From: Bacteroidales bacterium
Lineage (GTDB): Bacteria; Bacteroidota; Bacteroidia; Bacteroidales; UBA932
Direction: 5' to 3'
Length of the DNA: 64,000 nucleotides
NCBI GenBank assembly: GCA_017439305.1
Contig: JAFSJK010000033.1
Coordinates: 1-64,000, forward strand
Made by a program: the position numbers and the translations under genes. The notes beneath the pieces are model-generated. The model ran no database searches and was not told the DNA's origin. It worked only from the letters and a program-made list of their open reading frames with translations. Below are positions 26,894-35,398 of the stretch, piece by piece. The number at the start of each line of letters is the position of its first letter. Positions within the stretch are counted from its first letter, which is position 1.

Positions 26894-27808
26894 TCAGTCT
26901 CTGCGAAGCGGAAGAGTGGAACAGCGCAGGAGGCCTCCCATCTTGGAGATCTCCCGGTACGGCACCGTTTCGACCGTCATTCCCCATTCCGTCCGGAGAT
27001 GGTCGTTGAGGCGCGTGAAATGCTCCTCGGTGACGACGATGTCCTCGGAAATGGAGAAGATGTTGGAGTTCATCCAGTACATTTCCTCCCGGGTGAGTTC
27101 GAAGACATTCTCCTTGCCGAACAGTTCCACGAGGTGGTCGGCGTCGCGGGGGTTCATGAAGCCGTCCTTGTAGATGATGGCCTTGTCCCGGCCCACGGGC
27201 ATGAAGGTGCAGTCGAGGTGCAGGATGCCCTCGTAAGGATCGGTATCGCTCTTCCGGAGGTTGAGCGGGATGATGGTCTTCCCGGGGAAGATCATCCGGA
27301 GATAGTCCAGCGCCAGGCGGTTGGTCCGGGCCGTCTTCACGGAAGGATAGTCCCGGAAGTCATACTGGCCCAGGAAGATCATGTCGTTCCAGAGGATGAC
27401 GTCGCCCCCTTCCACATGGACGGTTTCGGGCAGGTTGTAGATGTTCTTGTAGTGGATCTGGCGGTAGATGTCGCCGTAGGCATCGATCTCGTCCTGCCGG
27501 TCCGGAATGATGTTGGAGACGATGATCTTGTCGTCGATGACGAAGCCCACGTCGCGGGCGAACACCTGGTTGCATCCTTCCACCAGGGACGGCCGGTACA
27601 CCTGGACGCCATACTTGCGCAGGACCGACTCGAAGGCGCCCATTTCGGCGACGATATCCTTGTCCGAAGGATAGACTCCGTGAAGGACCGACTCGTAGGA
27701 CTTGCTGTCGAACGTTTCGTCGAGGGTCGGGACCGGTCCGTTGGACTGGGGAAGTCCGAGGACCACGGCACGGAGACGGGAGGTTTCGTTGGTAATATGA
27801 AGTTCCAT
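26894..27808 (-). CDS. Arginine deiminase/amidinotransferase-superfamily protein
   Basis: 304 residues from ATG 27808. Guanidino-modifying fold with all expected residues: [20 protein letters not shown] (catalytic His) and [11 protein letters not shown] (catalytic Cys near the C-terminus). It is much shorter than classical ArcA (~410) and lacks its extra helical domain, resembling a short form seen in Bacteroidetes. Leading the rocD-arcC-carbamoyltransferase operon, it most likely makes citrulline from arginine. Reaction inferred from motifs and context; an amidinotransferase or other guanidine hydrolase cannot be excluded. Confidence 0.8.
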   Translation of the reverse strand: MELHITNETSRLRAVVLGLPQSNGPVPTLDETFDSKSYESVLHGVYPSDKDIVAEMGAFESVLRKYGVQVYRPSLVEGCNQVFARDVGFVIDDKIIVSNIIPDRQDEIDAYGDIYRQIHYKNIYNLPETVHVEGGDVILWNDMIFLGQYDFRDYPSVKTARTNRLALDYLRMIFPGKTIIPLNLRKSDTDPYEGILHLDCTFMPVGRDKAIIYKDGFMNPRDADHLVELFGKENVFELTREEMYWMNSNIFSISEDIVVTEEHFTRLNDHLRTEWGMTVETVPYREISKMGGLLRCSTLPLRRD

Positions 27809-27829
27809 CGTTGTATGCTTTAAGCAGCA

Positions 27830-27837
27830 CAAAGTTA
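27830..27837 (-). promoter_or_regulatory. -7 element of the arginine operon
   Basis: TAACTTTG on the minus strand, 22 bp before the deiminase start. The expected -33 position lacks TTTG and lies beside the palindrome at 27861-27874, suggesting activation by a bound regulator. Confidence 0.6.
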
Positions 27838-27860
27838 ACAAAAGAATCGAGAATACCGCA

Positions 27861-27874
27861 TATTCGCGCGAATA
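27861..27874. promoter_or_regulatory. Perfect 14-bp palindrome, candidate operator
   Basis: TATTCGCGCGAATA is fully self-complementary, in the divergent gap between the arginine operon and the nucleobase permease operon. It is centred about 34 bp upstream of the arginine -7 box and about 110 bp upstream of the permease -7 box. The regulator is unknown. Confidence 0.55.
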
Positions 27875-27951
27875 ATTTCGGAATGGATGAATATCGCTTT
27901 CAGATTGTCATCCAAGGGGCAGTTATGAACAGGTACCGGTGGATAAGTTTG

Positions 27952-27983
27952 TTTGGCGGAAGCCCGTTTTTATGGTAATTTTG
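27952..27983 (+). promoter_or_regulatory. Promoter of the nucleobase uptake operon
   Basis: TTTG 27952-27955, 20-bp spacer, TAATTTTG 27976-27983, followed by a ~45-nt leader. No purine riboswitch core was recognised in the leader. Confidence 0.75.
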
Positions 27984-28034
27984 TTTTTGGTCATTAGCAA
28001 CCGGCAGAAAGGACAACCCTAAAACCTCACTATA

Positions 28035-29399
28035 ATGACAAAACAACAGCAGGCCATCTATGACGCCCGCTCCCTCGGCGGCGGCAAGATGCTCACCCTC
28101 GGTCTCCAGCACATGTTCGCCATGTTCGGAGCCACGGTCCTGGTCCCGGTCATCACCGGACTTTCGATGTCCGCCACCCTGCTCTTCGCAGGTCTCGGCA
28201 CCCTGATTTTCCACCTTCTCACCAAGATGCGGGTCCCGGCATTCCTCGGCTCGTCCTTTGCTTTCCTGGGCGGTTACGCAGCCGTTGTCGCCATGGGAGA
28301 ATCGCAAGGGATGTCCGCCGCCGAATCACTGCCCTACGCCTGCATCGGAGTCTTCTGTGCAGGCCTTTTTTATTTCGTGCTCGCAGGGCTCTTCGCAGCA
28401 TTCGGCGCGAAGAAGGTGATGCGGTTCTTCCCGCCCATCGTGACAGGCCCGATCATCATCGCCATCGGCCTCACCCTGTCCGGATCGGCCATCCAGAACT
28501 GCTCCCAGAACTGGTGGATCGCCCTCCTCGCCATCCTGATCATCATCGTGTGCAACATCTGGGGCAAGGGCATGATCCGGATCATCCCCATCCTGCTGGG
28601 CGTCCTGGGCTCCTACCTAGTCGCCGCCTGCTTCGGAATGTGCGACTTCTCTTCCGTGAAGGAAGCCGCCTGGATCGGCCTGCCGTTCCAATGGAAGAAC
28701 ACCGCCTTCCACGTGTTCCAGAACCCGAACTGGGGCCTCGTGGTCTCCGCCATCATCGCCATCCTGCCCATCTCCCTCGCGACGATGATCGAGCACATCG
28801 GCGACATGTGCGCCATCTCCTCCACCGTGGGCATCAACTACCTCGAGGAACCGGGCCTGCACCGCACCCTGATGGGCGACGGTCTCGCCACCGCCCTGGC
28901 CTCCCTGTTCGGCGCCCCGGCCAACACGACTTACGGCGAGAACACCGGCGTGCTGAACCTCACCAAGGTCTATGACCCCCGTGTGATCCGCATCGCCGCC
29001 TGCTTCGCCATCGTCCTGGCCTTCTGCCCGAAGTTCTCCGCCCTCATCAGCGCGATGCCGGCCGCCACGATCGGTGGCGTCTCCCTGGTCCTGTACGGTA
29101 TGATCTCCGCCGTGGGTGTCCGCAACATCGTGGACAACCAGGTCGACTTCACCTCTTCCCGGAACGTCCTCATCGCCGCCCTCATCCTCGTGCTCGCCAT
29201 CGGCATCAAGTACGGCGCCAACGACAGCATTTCCCTGGGCTTCACCTCCCTCTCCGGCCTCGCCGTCGCTGCCCTCGTGGGCATTTTCCTGAACGCCGTC
29301 CTGCCGGGAAAAGATTATGAGTTCGGCAAGAACCCGAAGGGGGACAAGGCTGTCGACTTCGAAATCAATCCGTCCCTCCGCAAAGACAGGTCATCCTAA
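28035..29399 (+). CDS. NCS2-family uracil/xanthine permease
   Basis: 454 residues, ~14 membrane segments. Recognisable UraA-type features: LQHMFAMFGATVLVPVITGLS, FLGSSFAFLGGY, the binding-site segment ATMIEHIGDMCAIS and NTTYGENTGVLNLTKVYDPRVI. Proton-coupled uptake of a nucleobase, uracil by closest resemblance, with xanthine possible. First gene of a three-gene operon with an outer-membrane channel gene and an AzgA-type permease gene, indicating a salvage uptake system across both membranes. Confidence 0.9.
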   Translation: MTKQQQAIYDARSLGGGKMLTLGLQHMFAMFGATVLVPVITGLSMSATLLFAGLGTLIFHLLTKMRVPAFLGSSFAFLGGYAAVVAMGESQGMSAAESLPYACIGVFCAGLFYFVLAGLFAAFGAKKVMRFFPPIVTGPIIIAIGLTLSGSAIQNCSQNWWIALLAILIIIVCNIWGKGMIRIIPILLGVLGSYLVAACFGMCDFSSVKEAAWIGLPFQWKNTAFHVFQNPNWGLVVSAIIAILPISLATMIEHIGDMCAISSTVGINYLEEPGLHRTLMGDGLATALASLFGAPANTTYGENTGVLNLTKVYDPRVIRIAACFAIVLAFCPKFSALISAMPAATIGGVSLVLYGMISAVGVRNIVDNQVDFTSSRNVLIAALILVLAIGIKYGANDSISLGFTSLSGLAVAALVGIFLNAVLPGKDYEFGKNPKGDKAVDFEINPSLRKDRSS

Positions 29400-29424
29400 T
29401 AATATTAACCATAAACTACGCTTT

Positions 29425-30159
29425 ATGTCCAAGAAACTCCTCGTCGCTGCCGTCGCAGCCCTGGCGCTGGGCACCACCGTCCATGCGCAGACCAATCTCC
29501 AGACGTTCTACGACTTCGGAAGGAACCGTAATCACTTCACCACCACCCTCGAGGGATTCTACAACGATGATTGGGGAAACACCTTCTTCTTCATCGACTA
29601 TGACTACAATGCCAAGAACAGCAAAGGCGTCAACCAGGCACCGAGCGGAAGTTATATGGAAATCGCCCGCTGCCTGAACTTCTGGCAGGGAAGCGCCCTC
29701 GCCCCGCTCAGCCTCCAGGTGGAATACAACGGCCTGGTGGGCGTGAACCAGAATTTCCTGTTCGGCGTGGATTATTTCCTCCACAATGCCGATTTCAGCA
29801 ACACGTTCAATTTCAAGCTTCTGTACAAGACCTTCAGCAACGGCGCCACCAGCAACGTTCCCATCCAGTTCACCTTCGTCTGGGGCATGCAGGACCTGTT
29901 CGGCGTGAAGGGGCTCCGCTTCAGCGGCTTCGCCGACATCTGGGGCGAGAATGTCGTGAACTTCGCCGAAGCCCTTCCCGGTTTCTATACGGCCCGCAAG
30001 TTCGTCTTCATCTCCGAGCCGCAGCTCTGGTACAACATCGGCCAGCACATCGGCATCCCGAACCTGCACATCGGAACCGAGGTGGAATTGACGATGAACT
30101 TCGCCGGCTATGACGGCTTCTACGCCCGTCCCTGCCTGGGTACCAAGTGGGTTTTCTAA
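29425..30159 (+). CDS. DUF5020-type outer-membrane beta-barrel, putative nucleoside/nucleobase channel
   Basis: 244 residues from ATG 29425, where a good signal peptide starts (MSKKLLVAAVAALALGTTVHAQ). The mature part has alternating aromatic beta-strand patterns (LQTFYDFGRNRNHFTTTLEGFYND, FFFIDYDYNAK) and ends in F (LGTKWVF), as beta-barrels do. It resembles Bacteroidetes DUF5020 proteins, which look like Tsx nucleoside channels; that link is from memory of the family, not a search. Its place between two nucleobase permeases supports a channel for the same substrates. Gaps of 25 and 10 bp indicate one transcript. Confidence 0.72.
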   Translation: MSKKLLVAAVAALALGTTVHAQTNLQTFYDFGRNRNHFTTTLEGFYNDDWGNTFFFIDYDYNAKNSKGVNQAPSGSYMEIARCLNFWQGSALAPLSLQVEYNGLVGVNQNFLFGVDYFLHNADFSNTFNFKLLYKTFSNGATSNVPIQFTFVWGMQDLFGVKGLRFSGFADIWGENVVNFAEALPGFYTARKFVFISEPQLWYNIGQHIGIPNLHIGTEVELTMNFAGYDGFYARPCLGTKWVF

Positions 30160-30169
30160 TCGCTGACCC

Positions 30170-31489
30170 ATGAGCAAGTTCCTCGGCAAGGCTTTCGGAT
30201 TCGATTCCGAGAAGCACAATGTCCGGACCGAGATTGTCGCGGGCATCACCACCTTCCTGACGATGGCCTACATCCTGGCCGTCAACCCGAGCATCTTCGG
30301 CAACCTGGATATGCCCAAGGGCGCCGTCTTCACCGCCACCGCCCTCGCAGCCCTCATCGGTACGCTCGTGATGGCGTTCTACGCCAAGAAGCCGTTCGCC
30401 CTCGCCCCGGGCATGGGCCTGAACGCCTTCTTCGTGTTCACCGTGTGCCTGACGATGGGTCACGACTGGAAGTTTGCCCTGACGGCTGTGTTCCTGGAGG
30501 GACTCCTGTTCATCATCCTCACGCTCACGAAAGTACGCTCCTGGATCCTGAACGCGATTCCGCTCTCGCTTAAGCACGCCATCGGCGCGGGCATCGGCCT
30601 GTTCATCGCCTTCATCGGCCTGCAGAACGCCGGCATCATCGCGAACAACGAGTCCACGCTCGTCTCCCTCGGTGACATCACGCATGGAGCCGCCCTTCTC
30701 GGCATCATCGGCATCGTCATCACCGGCGCCCTCGTGATCCTGAAGGTCAAGGGCAGCATCCTCATCGGCATCCTTGTAACGGCGATCATCGGCCTGTTCA
30801 TCAAGGATCCCGCCTCCGGCCAGGCCCTCACGAAATTCTCCGGTGTCATTTCCGCCCCGGACAGCGTCGCACCCATCTTCTGCAAGTTCGAGTGGGGCCA
30901 GATCCTGAGCTGGGACATGCTCGCGGTGGTCTTCACCTTCCTGTTCATCGACATGTTCGACACGATGGGCACCATCATCGGTGTCTCCCAGAAAGCCGGC
31001 ATGGTGGATGAGAAGGGCAACGTGGACGGCATCGACAAGATGTTCATGGCCGATTCCATCGCCACCGTGTGCGGCGCCTGCCTGGGCACTTCCACCACAA
31101 CGACCTATGTCGAAAGCGCTTCCGGCGTGGGTGAAGGCGGACGTACCGGCCTGACGGCCTTCACGGTCGCTATCCTCTTCGCCCTGGCCCTGCTGTTCTC
31201 CCCTGTTTTCCTCGCTATCCCCGGTGCCGCCACGGCTCCGGCCCTCGTGATCGTGGGTGTGATGATGATGAGTCCGGTCGCGAAGATCGACTGGGAGGAC
31301 TACTCCGAGAGCATCCCGGCGTTCATCACCGTGCTGATGATGCCCGTTGCCTACTCCATCTCCGACGGTATCCTCCTCGGCGTCATCTCCTACGTGCTCC
31401 TGAACGCCTGCGCAGGCAAGTTCAAGAAGATCTCCCTCACGATGTGGATCCTAGCCGCGCTGTTCATCTGCAAGTACATTTTCATCTAA
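30170..31489 (+). CDS. AzgA-type hypoxanthine/guanine/adenine permease
   Basis: 439 residues with ~13 membrane segments. Family hallmarks: TEIVAGITTFLTMAYILAVNP, FALAPGMGLNAFFVFTVC, LKHAIGAGIGLFIAFIGLQNAGI, FLFIDMFDTMGTIIGV and GTSTTTTYVESASGVGEGGRTGLTA. Proton-linked uptake of purine bases. Last gene of the operon; a long hairpin starts 21 bp after its stop. Confidence 0.92.
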   Translation: MSKFLGKAFGFDSEKHNVRTEIVAGITTFLTMAYILAVNPSIFGNLDMPKGAVFTATALAALIGTLVMAFYAKKPFALAPGMGLNAFFVFTVCLTMGHDWKFALTAVFLEGLLFIILTLTKVRSWILNAIPLSLKHAIGAGIGLFIAFIGLQNAGIIANNESTLVSLGDITHGAALLGIIGIVITGALVILKVKGSILIGILVTAIIGLFIKDPASGQALTKFSGVISAPDSVAPIFCKFEWGQILSWDMLAVVFTFLFIDMFDTMGTIIGVSQKAGMVDEKGNVDGIDKMFMADSIATVCGACLGTSTTTTYVESASGVGEGGRTGLTAFTVAILFALALLFSPVFLAIPGAATAPALVIVGVMMMSPVAKIDWEDYSESIPAFITVLMMPVAYSISDGILLGVISYVLLNACAGKFKKISLTMWILAALFICKYIFI

Positions 31490-31510
31490 ATAGCTGAAAA
31501 TTAATATTTT

Positions 31511-31552
31511 AAGTGAAGGTCTATGTTCCAAAAAGGACATAGACCTTCACTT
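31511..31552. terminator. Long hairpin after the nucleobase operon
   Basis: Arms 31511-31529 and 31535-31552 pair over 18 bp with one bulged T and an A5 loop. There is no T-run after the stem, so it may be an mRNA 3'-end stabiliser or a factor-dependent terminator rather than a classical one. Confidence 0.65.
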
Positions 31553-31572
31553 ATAGTGCTAATTGACAGTCG

Positions 31573-31787
31573 TTTAGGGGCACCGGGTCTATTCTGCGGA
31601 GATCGGGTTTCAGCAGGGCAGCGAGCCGGAGGGAAGGCGCGTGCCCGGCAGGGATGACGGCGTTTGTTTGACGACGTTACGGGCCCGGGACGGGACCGTA
31701 AAAGGAGGAGTTCGCCGTCAAGCGCCTTCCCGACAGGGCGTAGCGGCTGAAAGCCGTACGAAGCAGAATAGACCCGGTGCCCCTAAA
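31573..31787. repeat. 215-nt nested foldback element in a convergent intergenic region
   Basis: Outer arms 31573-31597 and 31763-31787 are perfect 25-bp reverse complements. Inside, further pairs nest in order: TTTCAGC/GCTGAAA, GGGAAGGCGC/GCGCCTTCCC, TGACGGCG/CGCCGTCA and TTACGG/CCGTAA, so nearly the whole element folds into one long interrupted rod. No ORF of note, no TAnnTTTG box and no match to the loop motif of the 1-kb and 2.3-kb elements. It could be a MITE-like repeat, an inverton or a structured RNA. Confidence 0.8.
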
Positions 31788-31849
31788 TCCATCATTACCA
31801 GTAGGTCCATACGATGTACCGAAGGACGAAGAATCAGGTAGAAAAATAC

Positions 31850-31878
31850 CCCGTAGGTACAGTCGAAGTACCTACGGG
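31850..31878. terminator. Hairpin downstream of the zincin-like lipoprotein gene
   Basis: CCCGTAGGTAC / GTACCTACGGG, an 11-bp perfect stem with a 7-nt loop. On the minus strand it follows the lipoprotein stop by ~45 bp and is followed by GGTATTTTTC, a moderate T-run, so it plausibly terminates that gene. Confidence 0.6.
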
Positions 31879-31922
31879 AGAAGTTGATGATGGAAAACCT
31901 ACGACATGCCTCGGCGGGAAAT

Positions 31923-32816
31923 CTATTCGTAATCGAAATGATAACCCGTCAGGAATTCTTCTGTGTATACCGTGGATAAGAGCTCATACATGTCAGGATC
32001 GTGGGCCTTGAGCTGGTCGCGGGTCTTGAGAGTGAAGGTTTTACCCGTCGAGGTATCCTTCACGATCATCCGGCAGGTGTTGTACCAGGCCTGGGAGGCT
32101 TCTGCGAAATATTCCTCGGAATTGGTCATCGCATAGTCATAGACGCCACCCTGCCAGAGGCCGGAATTCTTGGCATGGTTGTAACAGGTCAGGAGGCGCT
32201 TCTCGAATCCCGTCCAAGCCTTGCGGAGGGCATAGTCCACATTGTGGGCAAACTCGTGGACCATGATGCTCTCCGAGTAGTAACGCTCCTTAAAATTCGG
32301 AATCTTGACGATGTTCTCCTCGCCGATGCTCATCACGGGCAGGGCTTCGGTCGCTCCGTAGCCACGGCCGCGCTCATTCCAGTCGGTATCCGGCCACCAG
32401 ATGGGCATCATCGCGCATTCGGGGATGTCGGTAATGTTCTGCTGATAGCCGCAGATGGCCACCCGCCAATGCATCTTGATCATCTGTTCCCGAGCCTCGG
32501 GATGCTTCTCCAGCATCGTGTGGACAATGTATCGGCACTGGATCAAGGCCTCGTCACGGACCACTTCCGACGCCAGGATGGGAAATCCTTCATCAGAGAT
32601 GTATTTCTTATACCAGGAACTGAGCGGTGACGGCCTTCCTTCCAGCCACTGCTGCAGATCGGACGGAGGAGCCGTAATCTGGTTTTCATCCTGGCTGCCG
32701 GGGACCTCCTCCTGCTCTTTAGGGTCTTTGGGATCCTTGGCCGGATCGTAAGGGCGTTTGGTACAACCCGGGACGACCAGCGTCATCCCCACGAGAAACA
32801 ACAATAACCGTTTCAT
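31923..32816 (-). CDS. Lipoprotein with zincin (HExxH) metallopeptidase signature
   Basis: 297 residues. Lipoprotein signal MKRLLLFLVGMTLVVPGC followed by a D/P/E-rich linker to ~55. The centre contains MVHEFAHNVDYALRK (HEFAH zinc motif) and, ~50 residues later, NSEEYFAEASQAWY, whose Glu could be the third zinc ligand as in lethal-factor-like gluzincins. ERYYSESIM precedes the motif as in related secreted peptidases. Substrate unknown. It is 14 bp downstream of the SASA-type esterase gene and likely cotranscribed. Confidence 0.7.
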   Translation of the reverse strand: MKRLLLFLVGMTLVVPGCTKRPYDPAKDPKDPKEQEEVPGSQDENQITAPPSDLQQWLEGRPSPLSSWYKKYISDEGFPILASEVVRDEALIQCRYIVHTMLEKHPEAREQMIKMHWRVAICGYQQNITDIPECAMMPIWWPDTDWNERGRGYGATEALPVMSIGEENIVKIPNFKERYYSESIMVHEFAHNVDYALRKAWTGFEKRLLTCYNHAKNSGLWQGGVYDYAMTNSEEYFAEASQAWYNTCRMIVKDTSTGKTFTLKTRDQLKAHDPDMYELLSTVYTEEFLTGYHFDYE

Positions 32817-32830
32817 ATCCGAAGCATTGC

Positions 32831-34279
32831 TTAAAGTTCCCAGTCATCGCTCCGGAAGGGCGGGACAGGGATGCCCATCGAAGTCTGCATGTTCGCGCCC
32901 ATCCAGTTGCGGAAACCGTAGCGGACCGCGACCGGGGACGGCACCTCGGGACACTGGACGAAGATGGTCTGGCCGTCCCAGTCGACCTCAGCCTTGGCAA
33001 GATGGAACTGACGGTCCCCGCCGGCGAGCTCGAAGCCCACGATATCCCGGGCTGAAATGGACTGGAGATTGGACCAGACATGCGTAAGCCTGACCTTCAC
33101 ACGACCGTCTTCCAAATATTCAACCGACTGGATTTCAGGGAGTTCGATATCGAAATTCAGATTCTGTCCATAGACGGACTGGAGGGCGCGCAGGACCATC
33201 ATGTCGGCCACTTCCTTCTTCTGCGAAGGATGGACCGTCACCTTGTTGCCCAGAGTCTCGGTACACACTGCGAAACTGTTCGGGATGGTCTTTAGGCTCC
33301 GCATCTGGACTTCCACGAAGTGCGGACGCCAGCGGCCGTCGGCATCTCCATGCTCATAAGGAGCCAGGAGGGTGAAGATGAAGGGCATGTCTCCCCTTCC
33401 CCAGGTGTAGCGCCAGAGTTGAACCATGGCGGCCTGGAGCTTGTCATAGCATTCCTGGCCGATGTTGGAGCATCCCTGATACCAAAGGAACCCCCGGGCG
33501 CCATAGCCGGCAATCGGAGCCATCCGGCCGTTCCAGATGAGTTCCGGCGTCTCCGGCCAGCGGTCGGCCTTTTCCTCGATGGCGTCGATAGCCGCCCGTT
33601 CCTTGGCTGTAATACCCGCTCTGTCAATGGCTCCCTTCGTCATCCAGGGCTCAATCCGGCTGCCTCCCCAGGGATTGACGATGACGCCGACAGGGATGTC
33701 CAGGTTATCGGCCAGACCGGTCGCAAAGAACCACGCCACAGCGGACGTATGGGCACAGACGCCGGCCGAAGCCACCGTCCAGGTCGCATCCACATCATCA
33801 ATGGGTGAGGTGCATTTCGGTGTCCGGATGTCAAAGACCCGAACCTTGCCGGCATAGGTGGCCGCCTTCATGACAGCATCCCGCGCACCGTCCACCTGCT
33901 GGAAACCGAAACCGGCGATGGGCATTTCCATATTGGACTGGCCGGCACAGACCCAGACCTCGCCCAGGAGGACATCCTGGAACTGGATCCGGTCATTTCC
34001 GGACCAGACCGTCACCACATAGGGGCCGCCGGCTTCCGTGGTCGTCATATCCACCCGCCAGGTACCATCGGAGGCCACCCGGGTCGTTTCCGTCCTTCCG
34101 TTCCAGGAAGTGAGGACGGATACGGTCCGTCCGGGAACGCCCCATCCCCAGACCGGAACCTGTGTTTCGCGTTGAAGCACCATATGGTCGGAGAATACGT
34201 GTGGGACACGAAGGTTATCCGCACTCAAAAGCGCTGCGGGAAGGAGAAGCAGCGCGAAAAAAAGGAGGACACGTTTCAT
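32831..34279 (-). CDS. SASA-family carbohydrate esterase (sialate O-acetylesterase-like)
   Basis: 482 residues with signal peptide MKRVLLFFALLLLPAALLSA. An N-terminal beta domain (LRVPHVFSDHMVLQRETQVPVWGWG) precedes an SGNH-type hydrolase with VCAGQSNMEMP (catalytic Ser in GQSNM) and FLWYQGCSNI. The usual His region appears near VTVHPSQKKEVADMM, though as VHPSQ rather than the common DIHP. The family removes O-acetyl groups from sugars, including sialic acid and plant glycans. Near a mannan PUL it might deacetylate mannan, but it is on a separate unit. Confidence 0.8.
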   Translation of the reverse strand: MKRVLLFFALLLLPAALLSADNLRVPHVFSDHMVLQRETQVPVWGWGVPGRTVSVLTSWNGRTETTRVASDGTWRVDMTTTEAGGPYVVTVWSGNDRIQFQDVLLGEVWVCAGQSNMEMPIAGFGFQQVDGARDAVMKAATYAGKVRVFDIRTPKCTSPIDDVDATWTVASAGVCAHTSAVAWFFATGLADNLDIPVGVIVNPWGGSRIEPWMTKGAIDRAGITAKERAAIDAIEEKADRWPETPELIWNGRMAPIAGYGARGFLWYQGCSNIGQECYDKLQAAMVQLWRYTWGRGDMPFIFTLLAPYEHGDADGRWRPHFVEVQMRSLKTIPNSFAVCTETLGNKVTVHPSQKKEVADMMVLRALQSVYGQNLNFDIELPEIQSVEYLEDGRVKVRLTHVWSNLQSISARDIVGFELAGGDRQFHLAKAEVDWDGQTIFVQCPEVPSPVAVRYGFRNWMGANMQTSMGIPVPPFRSDDWEL

Positions 34280-34366
34280 CTTTTCATGCGATTAATACCC
34301 ATAAAGATAAACATTTTTCTTATATTTAACGAACGCTATTTGCAAACACTTGACATTCAACGCTAT

Positions 34367-35371
34367 ATGAAAAAGCTTTTCTTCCTGTTCCTCCTTGCCG
34401 GCACCGTAGCCGCCTCTTTTGTCTCCTGCGCTCCCCGTATCCCGGAAACCAAGAAAGGAATCATGGACGCCTTCGTAGCCGGCACGCTGGACCCGTCTTA
34501 TGCGCCGGCCGCCTTCTTCATCCATTTCGGCAACGACCAGAAGGTCGGAGACGCTGCCGTCCAGGCGCATCTGAAGTACTTCCGCGAATCGGACATGGAC
34601 ATCCTGAAAGTGCAGTTTGAGCAGACGGTGCCGAGGATTCCCGCCGGGGAAGAGAATGCCTTCGAACCCATTCCGGAAGATTTCTACCGGCCCACGCTCG
34701 AAATCATCGCCAGCCTGCAGGAAGCTGAGGGAAAGGACGTGTATGTCCTCCCTACCATCTACAGCACGTACCAAGTCGCACGCCAGTCGCTGGGAGAGAA
34801 TCGGATCAAGGCCGCAGCCAAGGAGAATCCCGAATTTCTGAAGGCCGTTTTCAACGCCTACCGGGACGCCCTGCTCTGGCTCATCAAGGAATGCAAGAAG
34901 GCCGGCATCCTCGGGTTCTACATGTGCACGCAGGGCGGCGAGATGACCTTCAACGAGATCCCCGGATTCTTCGAAACCTTCATCCGGGACTACGACCTGG
35001 CGGTCATGGGCGAATGCACCCGGGACACGAAGATGAACATCCTCCACATCTGCAACTGGGAAGGGCCCTATGAGGACCTGACCCGCTACAAGGACTATCC
35101 TGCCCAGATCATCAACACCCCGCTCGACTTGAACGGTGTCCCGTTCACGCTGCAGGACGGCATTGACCTGTTCGGCCGCCCCGTCCTCGGAGGCTTCGAC
35201 CGCAAGGGCTCGTTCAACACGCTATCCGCCGAGGAAGTCACGGCGGAGGCTCACGCTATCCTGAAGGCCAACCCGGCCAGCCGCGTGATGATCGGCGCCG
35301 ACTGCACCGTCGGTTCTGCCCCGCTCGCCAACATCCAGGCAGCCGTCGCCGCGGCGCACGGCGCAAAATAA
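34367..35371 (+). CDS. Exported lipoprotein of the uroporphyrinogen decarboxylase (URO-D)-like superfamily
   Basis: 334 residues from ATG 34367, chosen because it opens the lipoprotein signal MKKLFFLFLLAGTVAASFVSC. The mature part resembles URO-D/methylcobamide methyltransferase TIM barrels: MDILKVQFEQ early, FYMCTQGGEM at the barrel centre, HICNWEGPYEDL, and the C-terminal ASRVMIGADCTVGSAPLANIQAAVAAAH. Canonical HemE substrate residues were not recognised. Export as a lipoprotein is odd for a family known as cytoplasmic; a binding or altered enzymatic role is possible. Divergent from the esterase gene. Confidence 0.6.
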   Translation: MKKLFFLFLLAGTVAASFVSCAPRIPETKKGIMDAFVAGTLDPSYAPAAFFIHFGNDQKVGDAAVQAHLKYFRESDMDILKVQFEQTVPRIPAGEENAFEPIPEDFYRPTLEIIASLQEAEGKDVYVLPTIYSTYQVARQSLGENRIKAAAKENPEFLKAVFNAYRDALLWLIKECKKAGILGFYMCTQGGEMTFNEIPGFFETFIRDYDLAVMGECTRDTKMNILHICNWEGPYEDLTRYKDYPAQIINTPLDLNGVPFTLQDGIDLFGRPVLGGFDRKGSFNTLSAEEVTAEAHAILKANPASRVMIGADCTVGSAPLANIQAAVAAAHGAK

Positions 35372-35396
35372 CCGCCGTCCCGGATCGGAACGGCGG
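35372..35396 (+). terminator. Hairpin after the URO-D-like gene
   Basis: CCGCCGT / ACGGCGG, 7-bp stem with 11-nt loop directly after the stop codon; only a short T-run (CCGTTTC) follows. Confidence 0.55.
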
Positions 35397-35398
35397 CC

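Noticed and set aside
27984-28034. Purine riboswitch ahead of the nucleobase permease gene
   Set aside because: The ~50-nt leader is too short and lacks the conserved three-way junction loops.
31598-31762. tRNA-like or small-protein gene inside the large foldback element
   Set aside because: No cloverleaf with T-arm and anticodon could be drawn, and no ORF with coding-like codon use was found.
34172-34366. Longer N-terminus for the URO-D-like lipoprotein
   Set aside because: The extra 65 residues overlap the divergent esterase start and promoter region; the ATG at 34367 begins a proper lipoprotein signal.
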